From positions 1,674,001-1,738,000 of the forward strand of contig CABHOK010000003.1 of NCBI GenBank assembly GCA_902168205.1: a stretch of DNA of 64,000 bases. The letters are read 5' to 3'. Below are positions 54,910 to 64,000 of the stretch, piece after piece. This DNA comes from an uncultured Chitinophaga sp. Lineage in GTDB: Bacteria > Bacteroidota > Bacteroidia > Cytophagales > Cyclobacteriaceae. The position numbers were made by a program, and so were the translations under genes. The notes beneath the pieces are model-generated. The model had not been told where the DNA came from. It was given only the letters and a program-made list of their open reading frames with translations, and searched no databases. How positions within the stretch are numbered: position 1 is the stretch's first letter; each line of letters opens with the position of its first letter.

Positions 54910-55773
54910 TCAGAATTTCGCTTGAATGATATCCCGTACACTTAACAAATTAACACCTGTATACTGCTCGTAGTGAGCGATGATGGCGTTGTATTTTCTG
55001 CGGATCAATGCTCTCCCCGCATTACGCGCCAGGCAATCCGATGTAGTGCAGTTCGTTTCATAATTGTAATACCGCTCGTAGAATTCCGGATAGTATAACA
55101 AGTGCGCTACTGTTTCGGCAAAGTCTTCATTGAATGAGCTGGTGGCATACGGAGAGACAAAGCCACGTTGCAAAGCTTCTTCGTCTGTTAGATTATACCA
55201 TGAACCCGCAGATGTATAGCCCTGTGGTGATATTTCCTTGAAGTTCGGAGGCAAGTTGTATCGCTGGTGTACAATGTGGGCAAACTCGTGATATATAGTT
55301 CCCAACTGGCGGAATACCCAGTTTATATTATCAATGTCAATGTCATTTACTTCTGTGAGTGTAATGCGTGCACCGGCATCTGCAGTACCCAATGTTACCG
55401 TACCATCCGAGTTATAGATGGTAGAGCCGATAAAAATTACTTCAGCCGGCACGTGCTTGGTAAAGAACACTTCACCGTTTTCTACTTGTTTAAACGGTTC
55501 AATCCAGTATTCCGTCAGGAAGTCAAGCATTGGTTCTACCAATTCGCGTTTGGGAGGTGTTACGCGTTTATCCGGATCTACATAGCGATCTACATAGGTA
55601 TACCGAACCGCTACACCGTACTTGTCGGTAAAATTAGCCTGGATATACTCATCCAGTTCGTCATCGGATGGTTCATGTGTTTTAAGGGGTGCATCTACGC
55701 TTTCATCTTTGTAACACGAAGTTACCAGCGTACTGACGGTGATGAAGAGAAGTGCTATCAGTTTTGTTTTCAT
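54910..55773 (-). CDS. SusCD-associated zinc metallohydrolase lipoprotein
   Basis: The 287-residue product has a lipoprotein signal ending STLVTSC near residue 20. It has the zinc site HEFAHIVHQRYNLP near residue 190 (HExxH) and a downstream Glu in SSFNEDFAETVAHLLYYP that could be the third ligand. The pattern fits the substrate-import-associated metallohydrolase lipoproteins found only beside SusC/SusD pairs. It would cut the ligand, perhaps a peptide, at the surface before uptake. It ends 2 nt before the DUF4302 gene and begins 36 nt after susD. Confidence 0.88.
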   Translation of the reverse strand: MKTKLIALLFITVSTLVTSCYKDESVDAPLKTHEPSDDELDEYIQANFTDKYGVAVRYTYVDRYVDPDKRVTPPKRELVEPMLDFLTEYWIEPFKQVENGEVFFTKHVPAEVIFIGSTIYNSDGTVTLGTADAGARITLTEVNDIDIDNINWVFRQLGTIYHEFAHIVHQRYNLPPNFKEISPQGYTSAGSWYNLTDEEALQRGFVSPYATSSFNEDFAETVAHLLYYPEFYERYYNYETNCTTSDCLARNAGRALIRRKYNAIIAHYEQYTGVNLLSVRDIIQAKF

Positions 55774-55809
55774 TTCTTCACGATCTATAGTCTCTGTTCA
55801 ATTCCTGTA

Positions 55810-57264
55810 TTAGCGTGGGTTCGGTTCCAGTCCACCGATATCTATAGCGGCCTGTGGTATTTGTAGTAGCTGGCGATCGTCATCGGCATCCAGTTCAATG
55901 GTGCTGCCATCCGCGAGTACGTGCGTTACCGGTATCTGGAAACGCTTGATGTCGAACCAGCGCAATCCTTCGTGCATAAATTCTTTTCTGCGTTCGTCCA
56001 GTATAAAGTAAAATGCGTTTAGGCGATCGTTGGTTGTGCCGTAGTAATTCCGGAGTGTGGTGGTATTTATGATACGAGTTCCATCGTAACGCTTGTTCAC
56101 CATTACCTGCAGGTCTGCAAGGGCCTGGCTTAACTTGTTGTCGAATATATAGGCCTCGGCACGATTCAGTAAAACCTCTTCGCCACGGAAGGCCGGCATA
56201 ATGGTATAGTATAACCCAACGTTGGAGGTTAAGCTAGAGCGCTCGAACAGGAACTCATATTTAGCAAGAGCAAGTCCATTGTTACCACGAACAAATATAG
56301 GGTAACGCACACTGATACGAACATCGTTGGCGTTCCACGGGTTAGGATCGATTATGCCAAACAACAATTGCTGGTCGGGCCAGAAGCCTACATTTACCGG
56401 GTAATTGGTTACGTTCCGGATCATGAGCAAATTGCTCTGATCAGTAGGAGAGGCATAGGAACGAATGAAGTCCTCCGAGTCTGCACTCTGCGCCAGCAGT
56501 GTCGCTATATCTTTGATGAATACATCCGGATCCGCTCCGAGCATCTCCGAGCTATATTCAATACATTTCTTATAGTCGCCTTTAAAAAGATAGAAGCGCG
56601 AAGCAAAAGCAAGGGCACCGTTTCGTGTAAAGTGATATTTACCGGAGTTGGCGTAGAAACTTTCATCCACGAGCTCAAGTCCATCCAGCAAGTCATCTTC
56701 AATTTTATCATATACATCTTCCACCGAAGCGCGGGTATATTTCTTGATGAACTCAGTTTCCGGTTCTTCTACATACGGTATACCCAGGTCATCATCGGCA
56801 GTGTCCTCATTGAAATGTTTGGCAAACAGGTTTACCAGCATGAAGTGACCGTAAGCGCGGGTAAGCAGCGCTTCACCTTTCACAGCTTTCTTGCGGGCTT
56901 CATCACCGGGCAGGTTATCGATCACAGCCAGAACTTCATTGGCATGTGCAATAGCATCGTAGGTAGAGGTCCAGAAGTTGCTCGGTGTATCCTGGTTTAT
57001 ACTGGTAACTTCTTCCCATTCATAGAGCTGAACGTGCTCCGTTAGTTTGGTAGTGCCCGTGGTAAAGGTAACATTATCGCCCATCCACTCGGTAAAGGTA
57101 TAGGCAGCACTGGAGTATGCATTGGTAAGAAGCTGGGCAGCCTTTTCAGGCGTGTTCAGCTCTACGCGGTTATCCGGATTTTCTTCGAGGTAATTATCGC
57201 ATCCCGTCAGAATAACAATGCCGGTTATCAGTATACTGATTTTTGTAAAGAAGGATTTGTTCAT
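55810..57264 (-). CDS. SusD/RagB-family surface ligand-binding lipoprotein
   Basis: The 484-residue product starts with a lipoprotein signal ending GIVILTGC, followed by DNYLEENPDNR, the classic SusD N-terminus. Near the C-terminus is DERRKEFMHEGLRWFDIKRF, the conserved SusD/RagB line. The N-terminal TPR helices (KGEALLTRAYGHFMLVNLF) hold on to the SusC barrel. It caps the partner transporter and delivers the ligand. The gene begins 17 nt after the susC-like gene, as is usual. Confidence 0.93.
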   Translation of the reverse strand: MNKSFFTKISILITGIVILTGCDNYLEENPDNRVELNTPEKAAQLLTNAYSSAAYTFTEWMGDNVTFTTGTTKLTEHVQLYEWEEVTSINQDTPSNFWTSTYDAIAHANEVLAVIDNLPGDEARKKAVKGEALLTRAYGHFMLVNLFAKHFNEDTADDDLGIPYVEEPETEFIKKYTRASVEDVYDKIEDDLLDGLELVDESFYANSGKYHFTRNGALAFASRFYLFKGDYKKCIEYSSEMLGADPDVFIKDIATLLAQSADSEDFIRSYASPTDQSNLLMIRNVTNYPVNVGFWPDQQLLFGIIDPNPWNANDVRISVRYPIFVRGNNGLALAKYEFLFERSSLTSNVGLYYTIMPAFRGEEVLLNRAEAYIFDNKLSQALADLQVMVNKRYDGTRIINTTTLRNYYGTTNDRLNAFYFILDERRKEFMHEGLRWFDIKRFQIPVTHVLADGSTIELDADDDRQLLQIPQAAIDIGGLEPNPR

Positions 57265-57281
57265 ATACTATATATCCTTGA

Positions 57282-60200
57282 TTAAAATCCTAAAGCAACA
57301 GAAGCTGTGATCAGGCGAGGCTGCGGTAACGCAACACCACCGGAAGAAAAGAACTCCGGATCTTGTCCGTTGAGTTTTTTATCAGAGTATAGCAGCGCGA
57401 GGTTCTGTCCTTCAATGGAGATCTGCGCAGTGCTGGCTCCGATCTTACGCACGATCGAACCCGGGAAGTTATAGCTGAGGCGTACACTCTTTAAACGTAT
57501 ATAGTCACCGTTCGCTACACGCACGGTACTTTTGTTATAGAGGTCGTAGGCGCTCAGGTAATCGGGATTGGTGCCGTTGATAACCTGGCGATCGAGTATA
57601 ACCGGAACGTTAGTAGTGTTCTCATCACCGGGAACTGTCCAGCGGTTCACAAAACTTTTGGACAGCGAGTTGAAGTCGGTATATCTCGGACTGAATGCAT
57701 CATCAAGCCTGATCTTGTAATCAAACTTGAACGAGAAGAATACATTCAGTGAAAAACCTTTGTAGTTGAAGATGTTCGAGAAACCACCGGCACCGCGTGG
57801 CTCGGCAGCACCTTCATATTTTAATATACTCGTGAGGTTGTCGCGATCCTGCAGATCAAAATTATACACTACCTCACCGCTGCCATCGAAGAATGTAGGT
57901 ATACCACGTGAATCAAGACCTGCAAATCTGGTTGAAAATAAACCTCTGCGTGGTCCGCCCAACACCGCTGCGCCACCTTGCACAATAGCATCACCGATGC
58001 GTGGGTTGAAATCAAGGCGTGTGATCTTATCGTGCGTATAGCCTATATTAAAGCTTGTAGCCCAGGTGAAGTCTTGCCAGCGCAGGTTCACGGTGTTGAT
58101 CGAGAACTCAATACCCTGCGACTCCATATCGGCATAGTTGCCGTTCTTGAATGCATTACCACCTACACCGCTGGTCTGTAACAAGCCAATAAGGTCGTAC
58201 GAGTTACGTCTGTAAGCATCGATGGTACCGGTAACATCGTTGTCCAGTATACCAAAGTCGAGACCTACGTTAAACTCTTTCAGTTTCTCCCACGTAAGAT
58301 CCGAGTTTTCAAGGTCCTGTATATAGAGATACGTTTCTACATCCGTAGGGCGAAGTGTTACACCGGAGCGTATGTTCAGCAGTGCACTGGTATTCGGACC
58401 GAGGTTGGCCGATAGCCCGTACGTTGCACGCAGCTTGAGGTTGGTGAAGAATGAGAAATCAATAAAGGTTTCTTTGTGAAGGTTCCACGCACCGCTCACG
58501 TTCCAGGTAGGGAGGTAACGCGCACTCTTGCTTTTACCCAAACGGTTAGAACCATCGTAGCGAACCGTTCCGTTAAATATATACTTCTCTTTGAAAGAGT
58601 ATGCGCCATTCAGGAACAAGCCTGCAAAACGTTCGCGGTCGGTCCCCAACGCATATATACTGATACCCTGACTGTTCAGGAAGTCGATCATGTTCGGATC
58701 TGTATTTACAATACCACCGTTTTCATACACCACACCAATACCATCGGCTCTGCGGCTCATGCGGTTGGTATATTTGATCTCCTGGCCGGCCAGTACATTG
58801 ATGGCGTGAATCTGGTTGATAGTATGCGACCAATCTATACTGTTGCGTATATAGAAGTTTTTCAGTTCGTCTTCGTTCACGTTGTTAAATCCGCCTTCCG
58901 GTAAAACAACTTTGGGTTGAGCTGCCGGATCGTCCGGATCACGATAGAGCAACGGGTTGGCATCCTGTATATATTGTGTGTCATCGGCCCGGTATGCTTC
59001 TGCCTGGTTGGAACGTTCGTGAATGACGTGCTCGCGCCTGGTAGTAGCATAACGACCTTGCAGCGTACTGCGGAAGGTAATATTTTCACGAATGTTATAG
59101 GTTATATCGGCTTGTGTGGAAAGATCGGCTACATTGATGTTTATATAGTTTAGCTCAAGTTCTTCGAGGATGTTGAACGGAGCATAGTTTCTTCTGAAGT
59201 ATTCGCGGCTGCCATCGCTGTTATAGGGACGTATAGACCGTGCAGTATTCAATGCATAGCTTAATGGATTGATATCGAAGTCGCGTTTATACCTTCCTGT
59301 GATCGGGTCGAAATCCCGGTTTTGTGTGCCTGGTACTTTTTGATCGCGATAGTTTGCTGTAAGTTTCAGATCGAGCGAGAAATTCTTTGAGAACTGAAAG
59401 CTGTTCTTGGCAGTACCTACATAACGCTTCACGTTATCAGCAATAGTCTGTCCGTTGTCGTGCAGGTAACTTATCGAATAGTAGCTGTTATGTTTTTCCG
59501 TGCCGGATGTGAGACTGATCGAATGCTGTTGCTGAAGTGAATTGCGGAAGAGTACATCAAACCAATCGGTATTTGCTGTCTCATACTGATGGAGGAAGTC
59601 TTCATTCAAGGTACCATCAGGTCCCCACGGAATTTCTTTCTCCGATATCTCCGTAAACATTTTACCCATCGCGCCATAGTTCTGGGCACGAACCGAAGTG
59701 GTGATATCGATCAGTCCTTTCTCATACATCTCGCGATATACTGACATCTCATCAACCGAGTTCAGTATATCATATTGGCTATAGGTAGGGCGTAAGTGAA
59801 TAGAGAAGTTACCGGAGTAATTTACTTTGGTTTGTCCGCTCTTGCCGCGCTTGGTAGTAATAACGATTACACCGTTTTTAGCCCGCGTTCCATATAGCGC
59901 TGTAGCAGATGCATCTTTTAATATCTGCTGCGACTCTATATCATCCGGGTTGAGACCGGCTATAGAAGATGCTGTTAATGTATTGGCATTACCGGTAATG
60001 ATATCATCGGCAGTAAGCGCGTTGAGGTCTTCGAGAATTACACCGTCTACCACCATCAGCGGTTGCGTATCGCCATTGATCGAAGTGTTTCCGCGAATGC
60101 GTATCTTCGGACTCGTACCAAACGTACCCGATACGTTATCAACCGTAACACCGGCCACGCGTCCTTCCAGCATTTGACTTGCATCCGTCATACCCGAGGT

Positions 60201-60593
60201 TCGTATATCCGACATCTTTACATTGACAGCCGACCCGGTAAATAATTTCTTCTCTACTTCCTGGAAACCGGTAATCACCACTTCTTCGAGCTCGGTGGTT
60301 TCTACTTCCAACGCAACGTTAATCACGCTTCGCTGGCCCGCATATACAGTTTGCGGAACAAAGCCTATAAATGAAAATTGTATAGAATCTCCCGGAGATT
60401 CTGTGAGGATCTCAAAGCCCCCGTTGACATCCGTGATGGTACCACGGGTAGTATTTTTTATTCGTACACTCACGCCCGGCAGTTCAGTTCCGTCTTTTGC
60501 CGAAGTTACTTTTCCGGTAACCCGGATTCCCTGGGCCTGAGCTTGGAGTACAATAAATAAACACGGTAATAGCAGCAGTAAAAATCTTCCCAT
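57282..60593 (-). CDS. SusC/RagA-family TonB-dependent transporter
   Basis: The 1103-residue product has a signal peptide (to about residue 20), a carboxypeptidase-regulatory-like domain (25-110; GKVTSAKDGTELPGVSVRI), a plug (about 120-240; LEGRVAGVTVDNVSG, RIRGNTSINGDTQPLMVVDG, the family line) and a long barrel with aromatic ending (ITASVALGF). It imports a ligand across the outer membrane with energy from TonB-ExbBD. With a metallohydrolase in the operon and no glycoside hydrolase, a peptide or protein ligand is more likely than a glycan. A promoter with correct spacing lies upstream. Confidence 0.94.
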   Translation of the reverse strand: MGRFLLLLLPCLFIVLQAQAQGIRVTGKVTSAKDGTELPGVSVRIKNTTRGTITDVNGGFEILTESPGDSIQFSFIGFVPQTVYAGQRSVINVALEVETTELEEVVITGFQEVEKKLFTGSAVNVKMSDIRTSGMTDASQMLEGRVAGVTVDNVSGTFGTSPKIRIRGNTSINGDTQPLMVVDGVILEDLNALTADDIITGNANTLTASSIAGLNPDDIESQQILKDASATALYGTRAKNGVIVITTKRGKSGQTKVNYSGNFSIHLRPTYSQYDILNSVDEMSVYREMYEKGLIDITTSVRAQNYGAMGKMFTEISEKEIPWGPDGTLNEDFLHQYETANTDWFDVLFRNSLQQQHSISLTSGTEKHNSYYSISYLHDNGQTIADNVKRYVGTAKNSFQFSKNFSLDLKLTANYRDQKVPGTQNRDFDPITGRYKRDFDINPLSYALNTARSIRPYNSDGSREYFRRNYAPFNILEELELNYININVADLSTQADITYNIRENITFRSTLQGRYATTRREHVIHERSNQAEAYRADDTQYIQDANPLLYRDPDDPAAQPKVVLPEGGFNNVNEDELKNFYIRNSIDWSHTINQIHAINVLAGQEIKYTNRMSRRADGIGVVYENGGIVNTDPNMIDFLNSQGISIYALGTDRERFAGLFLNGAYSFKEKYIFNGTVRYDGSNRLGKSKSARYLPTWNVSGAWNLHKETFIDFSFFTNLKLRATYGLSANLGPNTSALLNIRSGVTLRPTDVETYLYIQDLENSDLTWEKLKEFNVGLDFGILDNDVTGTIDAYRRNSYDLIGLLQTSGVGGNAFKNGNYADMESQGIEFSINTVNLRWQDFTWATSFNIGYTHDKITRLDFNPRIGDAIVQGGAAVLGGPRRGLFSTRFAGLDSRGIPTFFDGSGEVVYNFDLQDRDNLTSILKYEGAAEPRGAGGFSNIFNYKGFSLNVFFSFKFDYKIRLDDAFSPRYTDFNSLSKSFVNRWTVPGDENTTNVPVILDRQVINGTNPDYLSAYDLYNKSTVRVANGDYIRLKSVRLSYNFPGSIVRKIGASTAQISIEGQNLALLYSDKKLNGQDPEFFSSGGVALPQPRLITASVALGF

Positions 60594-60615
60594 AAGCGAT
60601 TTAGATACAGACTTC

Positions 60616-60645
60616 TAAATTTAACCAATTATAGGTCATCTGCAA
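60616..60645 (-). promoter_or_regulatory. Bacteroidota-type promoter of the SusCD operon
   Basis: Read on the minus strand, TTG (complement of 60643-60645) is followed after exactly 19 nt by TAAATTTA (60616-60623), one base from the TAnnTTTG consensus. Transcription should start near 60609, leaving a short leader before the start codon at 60593. Confidence 0.5.
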
Positions 60646-60695
60646 GTGAGAGGTTACAGGAAGGGAGGACTTCCGGAAATAAATTTTTCACCGAA

Positions 60696-61601
60696 TCACG
60701 AATCGATAAATCGTATCATTTGCTGGCGCTGATTTTCATCCGGTAATTTTCCGAAGCCAGCACCTGCGTTGTCGGCCATGTGATGCGGTTTGGAGGTGCC
60801 CGGTATCACGCAAGTAACGGCAGTATGTGACAGGATAAATTTCAGAAAGAATTGCCCCCAGCTGGTGCAGTCAAAGTCAGATGCCCACGCAGGAAGAGAT
60901 TTACCCTTTACGCGCTGAAACAACGCGCCTTCTTCAAAAGGTTGGTTGATAATTATAGCGACTCCTTTTTCTTGCGCCAGCGGAAACAAACGTTCCTCTG
61001 CCGTGCGACTGAGCAACGAGTAATTGATCTGCAGAAAATCTACCGGGTTGTTTTTCAGAATGTCTTCAATTTTTGAATACGCACTTTCGGTATAGTGTGT
61101 AATGCCGAGGTAACGAATGCGACCTTGCTCTTTCCAGTCGCGTAACGTTTTGAGATGGAGCTGCCAGTCAACCAGGTTATGAATTTGCATCAGGTCCACT
61201 TGCTTTCGTTGCAAAAGATTGAATGAGTTATTCATCTGTGCTATACCTTCATCTTTACCGGTTGTCCAAACCTTTGTCGCTATAAATAGTTTGGTGTTGA
61301 TGTTAAGTTCAGTGGAAAGATCGCCTACTACTTTTTCAGACGAGCCATACATCGGTGAGCTGTCCACAATGCTTCCGCCTTTATCAAGCAGCGTCTTCAA
61401 TACTTCTTTGAGTGGCACGCGTTCAGCAGCCGCATTGCCAACATCAAAGGTTTGCCACGTGCCAAGCCCTATAGCGGGCAGTAGTTCGCCAGAGGTTGGT
61501 ATCTTTCTTTTTAACATGGTTGCAGCAGTTGGCGTGGCACATATAGTTAACGGTACTAAACTTACTGCGGAGAGATGTTGAAGGCAAGTCCGGCGGTTCA
61601 T
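60696..61601 (-). CDS. Aldo/keto reductase with probable Tat signal
   Basis: The 301-residue product begins MNRRTCLQHLSAVSLVPL, a twin-arginine-like start followed by a hydrophobic stretch, so export of the folded enzyme is likely. The aldo/keto reductase barrel follows: AIGLGTWQTFD near 40, VDSSPMYGSSEKVVG (catalytic Asp and Tyr), IATKVWTTG (Lys) and LMQIHNLVDW (His), completing the tetrad. The C-terminal CVIPGTSKP line contacts the NADPH phosphate. The natural substrate is unknown. It lies 102 nt before the SusC gene start on the same strand and seems to be separate from that operon. Confidence 0.88.
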   Translation of the reverse strand: MNRRTCLQHLSAVSLVPLTICATPTAATMLKRKIPTSGELLPAIGLGTWQTFDVGNAAAERVPLKEVLKTLLDKGGSIVDSSPMYGSSEKVVGDLSTELNINTKLFIATKVWTTGKDEGIAQMNNSFNLLQRKQVDLMQIHNLVDWQLHLKTLRDWKEQGRIRYLGITHYTESAYSKIEDILKNNPVDFLQINYSLLSRTAEERLFPLAQEKGVAIIINQPFEEGALFQRVKGKSLPAWASDFDCTSWGQFFLKFILSHTAVTCVIPGTSKPHHMADNAGAGFGKLPDENQRQQMIRFIDS

Positions 61602-62147
61602 GGGAAAATGTGTTGAGGTGTTGACGTGTTGATGTGTCGGGGTGGGCGAGCGGTATAGGAAGTTAATGGTTTCGGAGAGATTATGCTAATTATGTCAGAA
61701 CACGCGTATAGTATGTACATGTAGAACGTTGTGTGGATTACCGGATTTTTCCGGTGCAGGTATACTATCTGCTGCTGCCGGACGTAGTGCGCCTATAACA
61801 ATTTGAAATGGCTGAAGATCAAATAATTATTCGATTGCGTATAGCCTTTACGTGGCATTTTTCCTTTGAAAATGAATTAAGAGTTTAAACTTTAATTCGT
61901 AAAATCCATATTCTTTCAGATGATATTCTTACACAGGTAACGAAGTGCCGTGTAGTCACACATTTTGGGTTATTGAAAGTTACTTTCTTGCTTCGTAATG
62001 CTTAATGGTACATGTGTGTGTAAGATGTATAACGCCAGATATAGTGTCGTTATTGCAAACACGTGGAAATCATGAGTAAAAAGAAGTGCTGTGGTTACGC
62101 ATTTTTAGAATAACCCTACACCCTTTAGCCTTAACCCTGTCAGTTGC
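61602..62147. other. Intergenic region of 546 nt before the right-edge giant gene
   Basis: It separates divergent genes. It starts with the octamer microsatellite and then becomes AT-rich. No reading frame of note and no exact TTG-N19-TAnnTTTG promoter were found; TTCCTTTG near 61869 and TTTTGGG near 61965 are weak partial matches. A long leader for the rightward gene is possible. Confidence 0.5.
61611..61640. repeat. Octamer microsatellite TGTTGANG, site 2
   Basis: TGTTGAGG, TGTTGACG, TGTTGATG and the decayed TGTCGGGG stand in perfect 8-nt register. The same octamer is found at 43865-43905. Both sites lie within 15 nt of a coding region. Confidence 0.6.
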
Positions 62148-64000
62148 ATGATATTGTCTATACGAGGATTTTTTCGTACTCTGGTTACAGTATGCCTTCA
62201 TTGTACGCCTGTACTTTTGGCTTTTCTATTTTCCTTACAATTTAGTCTGGTATATGCGCAGGATGCTGGAACCACAGCAACGCAAACTACTGCACAGAAA
62301 CCGGAGGAGTATAGAAAGGCGGTAGAGACATTTTATAAACTCGATCAATCCAACAATTTTACCGAGTCGCTCGCTTACGCGGATATGAATGTGTTGCCCA
62401 TGGGTATAAAACAAACCCTGAGCAACATTGAAGTTACTATCGCGGTAAGCGACATGCGTTGGGAGACCAACTATAGCGAGCTTACGGTTTTTGCACGCGT
62501 CAAAATTCCGCAGGATGACAAGCTGCTGTTTTTCGGAGCACAGGGTATAAAACTGTCGCACAACGGTGATATTATAGGCGATGCATCACTCGTGTTGATG
62601 GGCGATATATCTATACCTATAAATGGTAACAGCGCAGCCTTAACACTGAAAGGAAGTTTTGATAAGAACACCGGTCGTGCGAAAGAGCTCACCTATGTAT
62701 CCATCGATTGCCAGGGATTCAAGGAGATGGGAATTACAGCCGAGGTTGAATTTCCCGAGAGCCTTTTGCAACCGGTAGACACTTCCGGAACGGCTGCCCC
62801 CGGACGCGTAAAAGGTGGTTTCAAAACGATCGTAAAAGACTGGAACGATATCCTCGCCTCGATATCACTTCCTCCATTTCAGATCAAAGGTCTGGAAGGA
62901 TTTATCTTCGTTTTGAACGAAGCTATATTTGACTTCAGCGACTTGCGTAACGACCCGGCTATTGCTTATCCGGAAGGATACGAAACCAACTATATGATTC
63001 CGGGCAACCCGAATTTATGGCGCGGTGTATTTGTGCGCGACCTCAGCGTTACGCTTCCTAAACCCTTCAAGAAGAAAGATAAAACAAGAGTATCATTCGC
63101 AGCCCACAACATGCTGCTGGATAACAACGGTATAAGCGGTGTGTTTGAAGCAACCGGCATTTTACCGATAGATAAAGGTTCAGCGTCTGGCTGGCGTTTT
63201 TCGGTAGATGCATTTCGCATGGCACTTGAAGCCAATCAACTTACTGAGGCAGGTTTCTCCGGTATGATCGGTTTACCGGTATCTGAAAAATCAAACCTCG
63301 GGTATGATGCATTGATCACGATGGACAACGAGTATATGCTTCGTGTAAAGTCGCTCGGTAAAACCAAGTTCGATATATTCAACGCCGAAGCTGAGTTACT
63401 TCCTAACTCGTATGTAGAGTTGAAAGTTGTTGACGGTTCATTCAAGCCTGAAGCGTTGCTGCATGGTAGTCTTAATTTAGCGGCACGTCTCGGTTCATCC
63501 TCCAATCCTGCGGATACTACCAGCGGTAAAAAGATAGCCGAGTTTAAAGGTATAGAATTCAGAAGTCTTCACCTGAAAACAGAATCACCACGCTTTACGG
63601 CCGAATACTTTGGCTATAAAGGCGAGATCAAGATGATGAACTTCCCGATCTCGATCGATCGTATCGGTGTAAGAATATTGGAGAAAGAGATAGCGCTCGG
63701 GATGGATATAAAACTCACGCTGAGCGACAACATGTTTACCGGAAGTACACGCCTGGAAGTAGTGGGCGAATTGAAAGAATCCGGTGGCGTAGGAGAAGAA
63801 CAATCGGAGCAGTGGAAGTATAAAAAACTCAACATCAGTAACATTGCTGTCAATGCCAAGATTGCTGAAACGTTCAGTCTCAAAGCGCAGCTTACAATAT
63901 TAAACGATGACCCGATCTATGGCGATGGCTATGCCGGCAGCATCGAGATGACGTTCGATAAAGTGTTGAAGGGATTCAACGTGCAGGCTCGCGGTATGTT
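62148..64000 (+). CDS. Giant secreted protein, N-terminal 617 codons, paralogue of the 1529-residue protein
   Basis: The frame opens at the ATG at 62148 and stays open to the window edge, so the 3' part is outside. The start has a long hydrophobic stretch ending LVYAQ near residue 37, a signal peptide. Ordered matches to the giant protein encoded at 13076-17665 are plain: DCQGFKEMGITAEVEF, PPFQIKGLEGF, HNMLLDNNGISGVFEA, FKGIEFRSLHLKTESPRF and NDDPIYGDGYAGSIEM against FDCNGFKGVSIEAEVQF, PAFQVKALKGF, HMILDDQGFTGEIFA, GIGFEGLRISTEAPHF and EDDPVYGDGFKGSIAG. No known domain is recognised. By analogy it may head or join another surface array to the right of the window. Confidence 0.8.
   Translation, partial: MILSIRGFFRTLVTVCLHCTPVLLAFLFSLQFSLVYAQDAGTTATQTTAQKPEEYRKAVETFYKLDQSNNFTESLAYADMNVLPMGIKQTLSNIEVTIAVSDMRWETNYSELTVFARVKIPQDDKLLFFGAQGIKLSHNGDIIGDASLVLMGDISIPINGNSAALTLKGSFDKNTGRAKELTYVSIDCQGFKEMGITAEVEFPESLLQPVDTSGTAAPGRVKGGFKTIVKDWNDILASISLPPFQIKGLEGFIFVLNEAIFDFSDLRNDPAIAYPEGYETNYMIPGNPNLWRGVFVRDLSVTLPKPFKKKDKTRVSFAAHNMLLDNNGISGVFEATGILPIDKGSASGWRFSVDAFRMALEANQLTEAGFSGMIGLPVSEKSNLGYDALITMDNEYMLRVKSLGKTKFDIFNAEAELLPNSYVELKVVDGSFKPEALLHGSLNLAARLGSSSNPADTTSGKKIAEFKGIEFRSLHLKTESPRFTAEYFGYKGEIKMMNFPISIDRIGVRILEKEIALGMDIKLTLSDNMFTGSTRLEVVGELKESGGVGEEQSEQWKYKKLNISNIAVNAKIAETFSLKAQLTILNDDPIYGDGYAGSIEMTFDKVLKGFNVQARGM

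Noticed and set aside
60655-60695. Hairpin GGAAG...CTTCC as terminator of the aldo/keto reductase gene
   Set aside because: The stem is only 5 bp and on the minus strand it is not followed by a T-run.
1-64000. tRNA, rRNA, insertion sequences or integrase genes
   Set aside because: None recognised on either strand; the AT-rich blocks carry no transposase-like frames.

Overview
The window looks like a chromosome segment of a Bacteroidota bacterium, most likely of the Cytophagales/Chitinophagales type. The evidence is a SusC/SusD pair with its companion lipoproteins, a type IX secretion (T9SS) sorting domain, SprB-like repeats, tandem orphan FtsX-type permeases behind a PadR regulator, LytTR and NarL-type two-component pairs, many Cys-lipobox lipoproteins, and promoters of the TTG-N19-TAnnTTTG kind. 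I saw no rRNA, tRNA, transposase, integrase or CRISPR array.

Layout. 0-6 kb: end of pdeM, a CapA-like metallophosphatase, a small outer-membrane protein, an LTA-synthase-like sulfatase and an amidohydrolase lipoprotein. 6.2-28 kb: one long leftward array of ten genes, nearly all exported. In transcription order it holds an outer-membrane beta-barrel, a 1371-residue modular protein (TANFOR-like start, Fn3, metzincin-like HExxH site, GH19 lysozyme/chitinase tip), a lipoprotein overlapping its end by 8 nt, a small secreted protein, a TPR protein, a helical-repeat protein, a 1529-residue giant secreted protein, an Fn3 protein, a SprB-repeat T9SS protein and a 90-residue secreted protein. 28-31 kb: a frameshifted small lipoprotein in AT-rich DNA and a protein with transthyretin-like modules. 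31-34 kb: a four-gene signalling cassette (lipoprotein, 7-TM protein, histidine kinase, LuxR-type regulator). 34-38 kb: glutaryl-CoA dehydrogenase, tryptophan 2,3-dioxygenase, CysM and an intradiol-dioxygenase-like lipoprotein. 38-44 kb: a LytTR two-component pair, an SGNH hydrolase, Dps and PBP1A. 44-52.4 kb: PadR and three giant permeases. 52.4-60.6 kb: a leftward SusC-SusD-metallohydrolase-DUF4302-Calx-beta operon. 60.7 kb to the end: an aldo/keto reductase and the first 617 codons of a second giant secreted protein, paralogous to the one at 13-17.7 kb.

Most interesting system. The 20-28 kb block reads as a surface polymorphic toxin with its immunity protein. A long exported platform of host-like base composition carries a peptidase-like module and ends in a cell-wall-degrading GH19 tip encoded in clearly AT-richer DNA. 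A lipoprotein gene overlaps its stop codon, as expected for an immunity protein guarding the periplasm. The coupled upstream beta-barrel and the downstream giant proteins could be its export or display machinery. The paralogue at the right edge suggests a second such array outside the window. The toxin reading is inference from domain order, overlap and composition; function is not shown by sequence alone.
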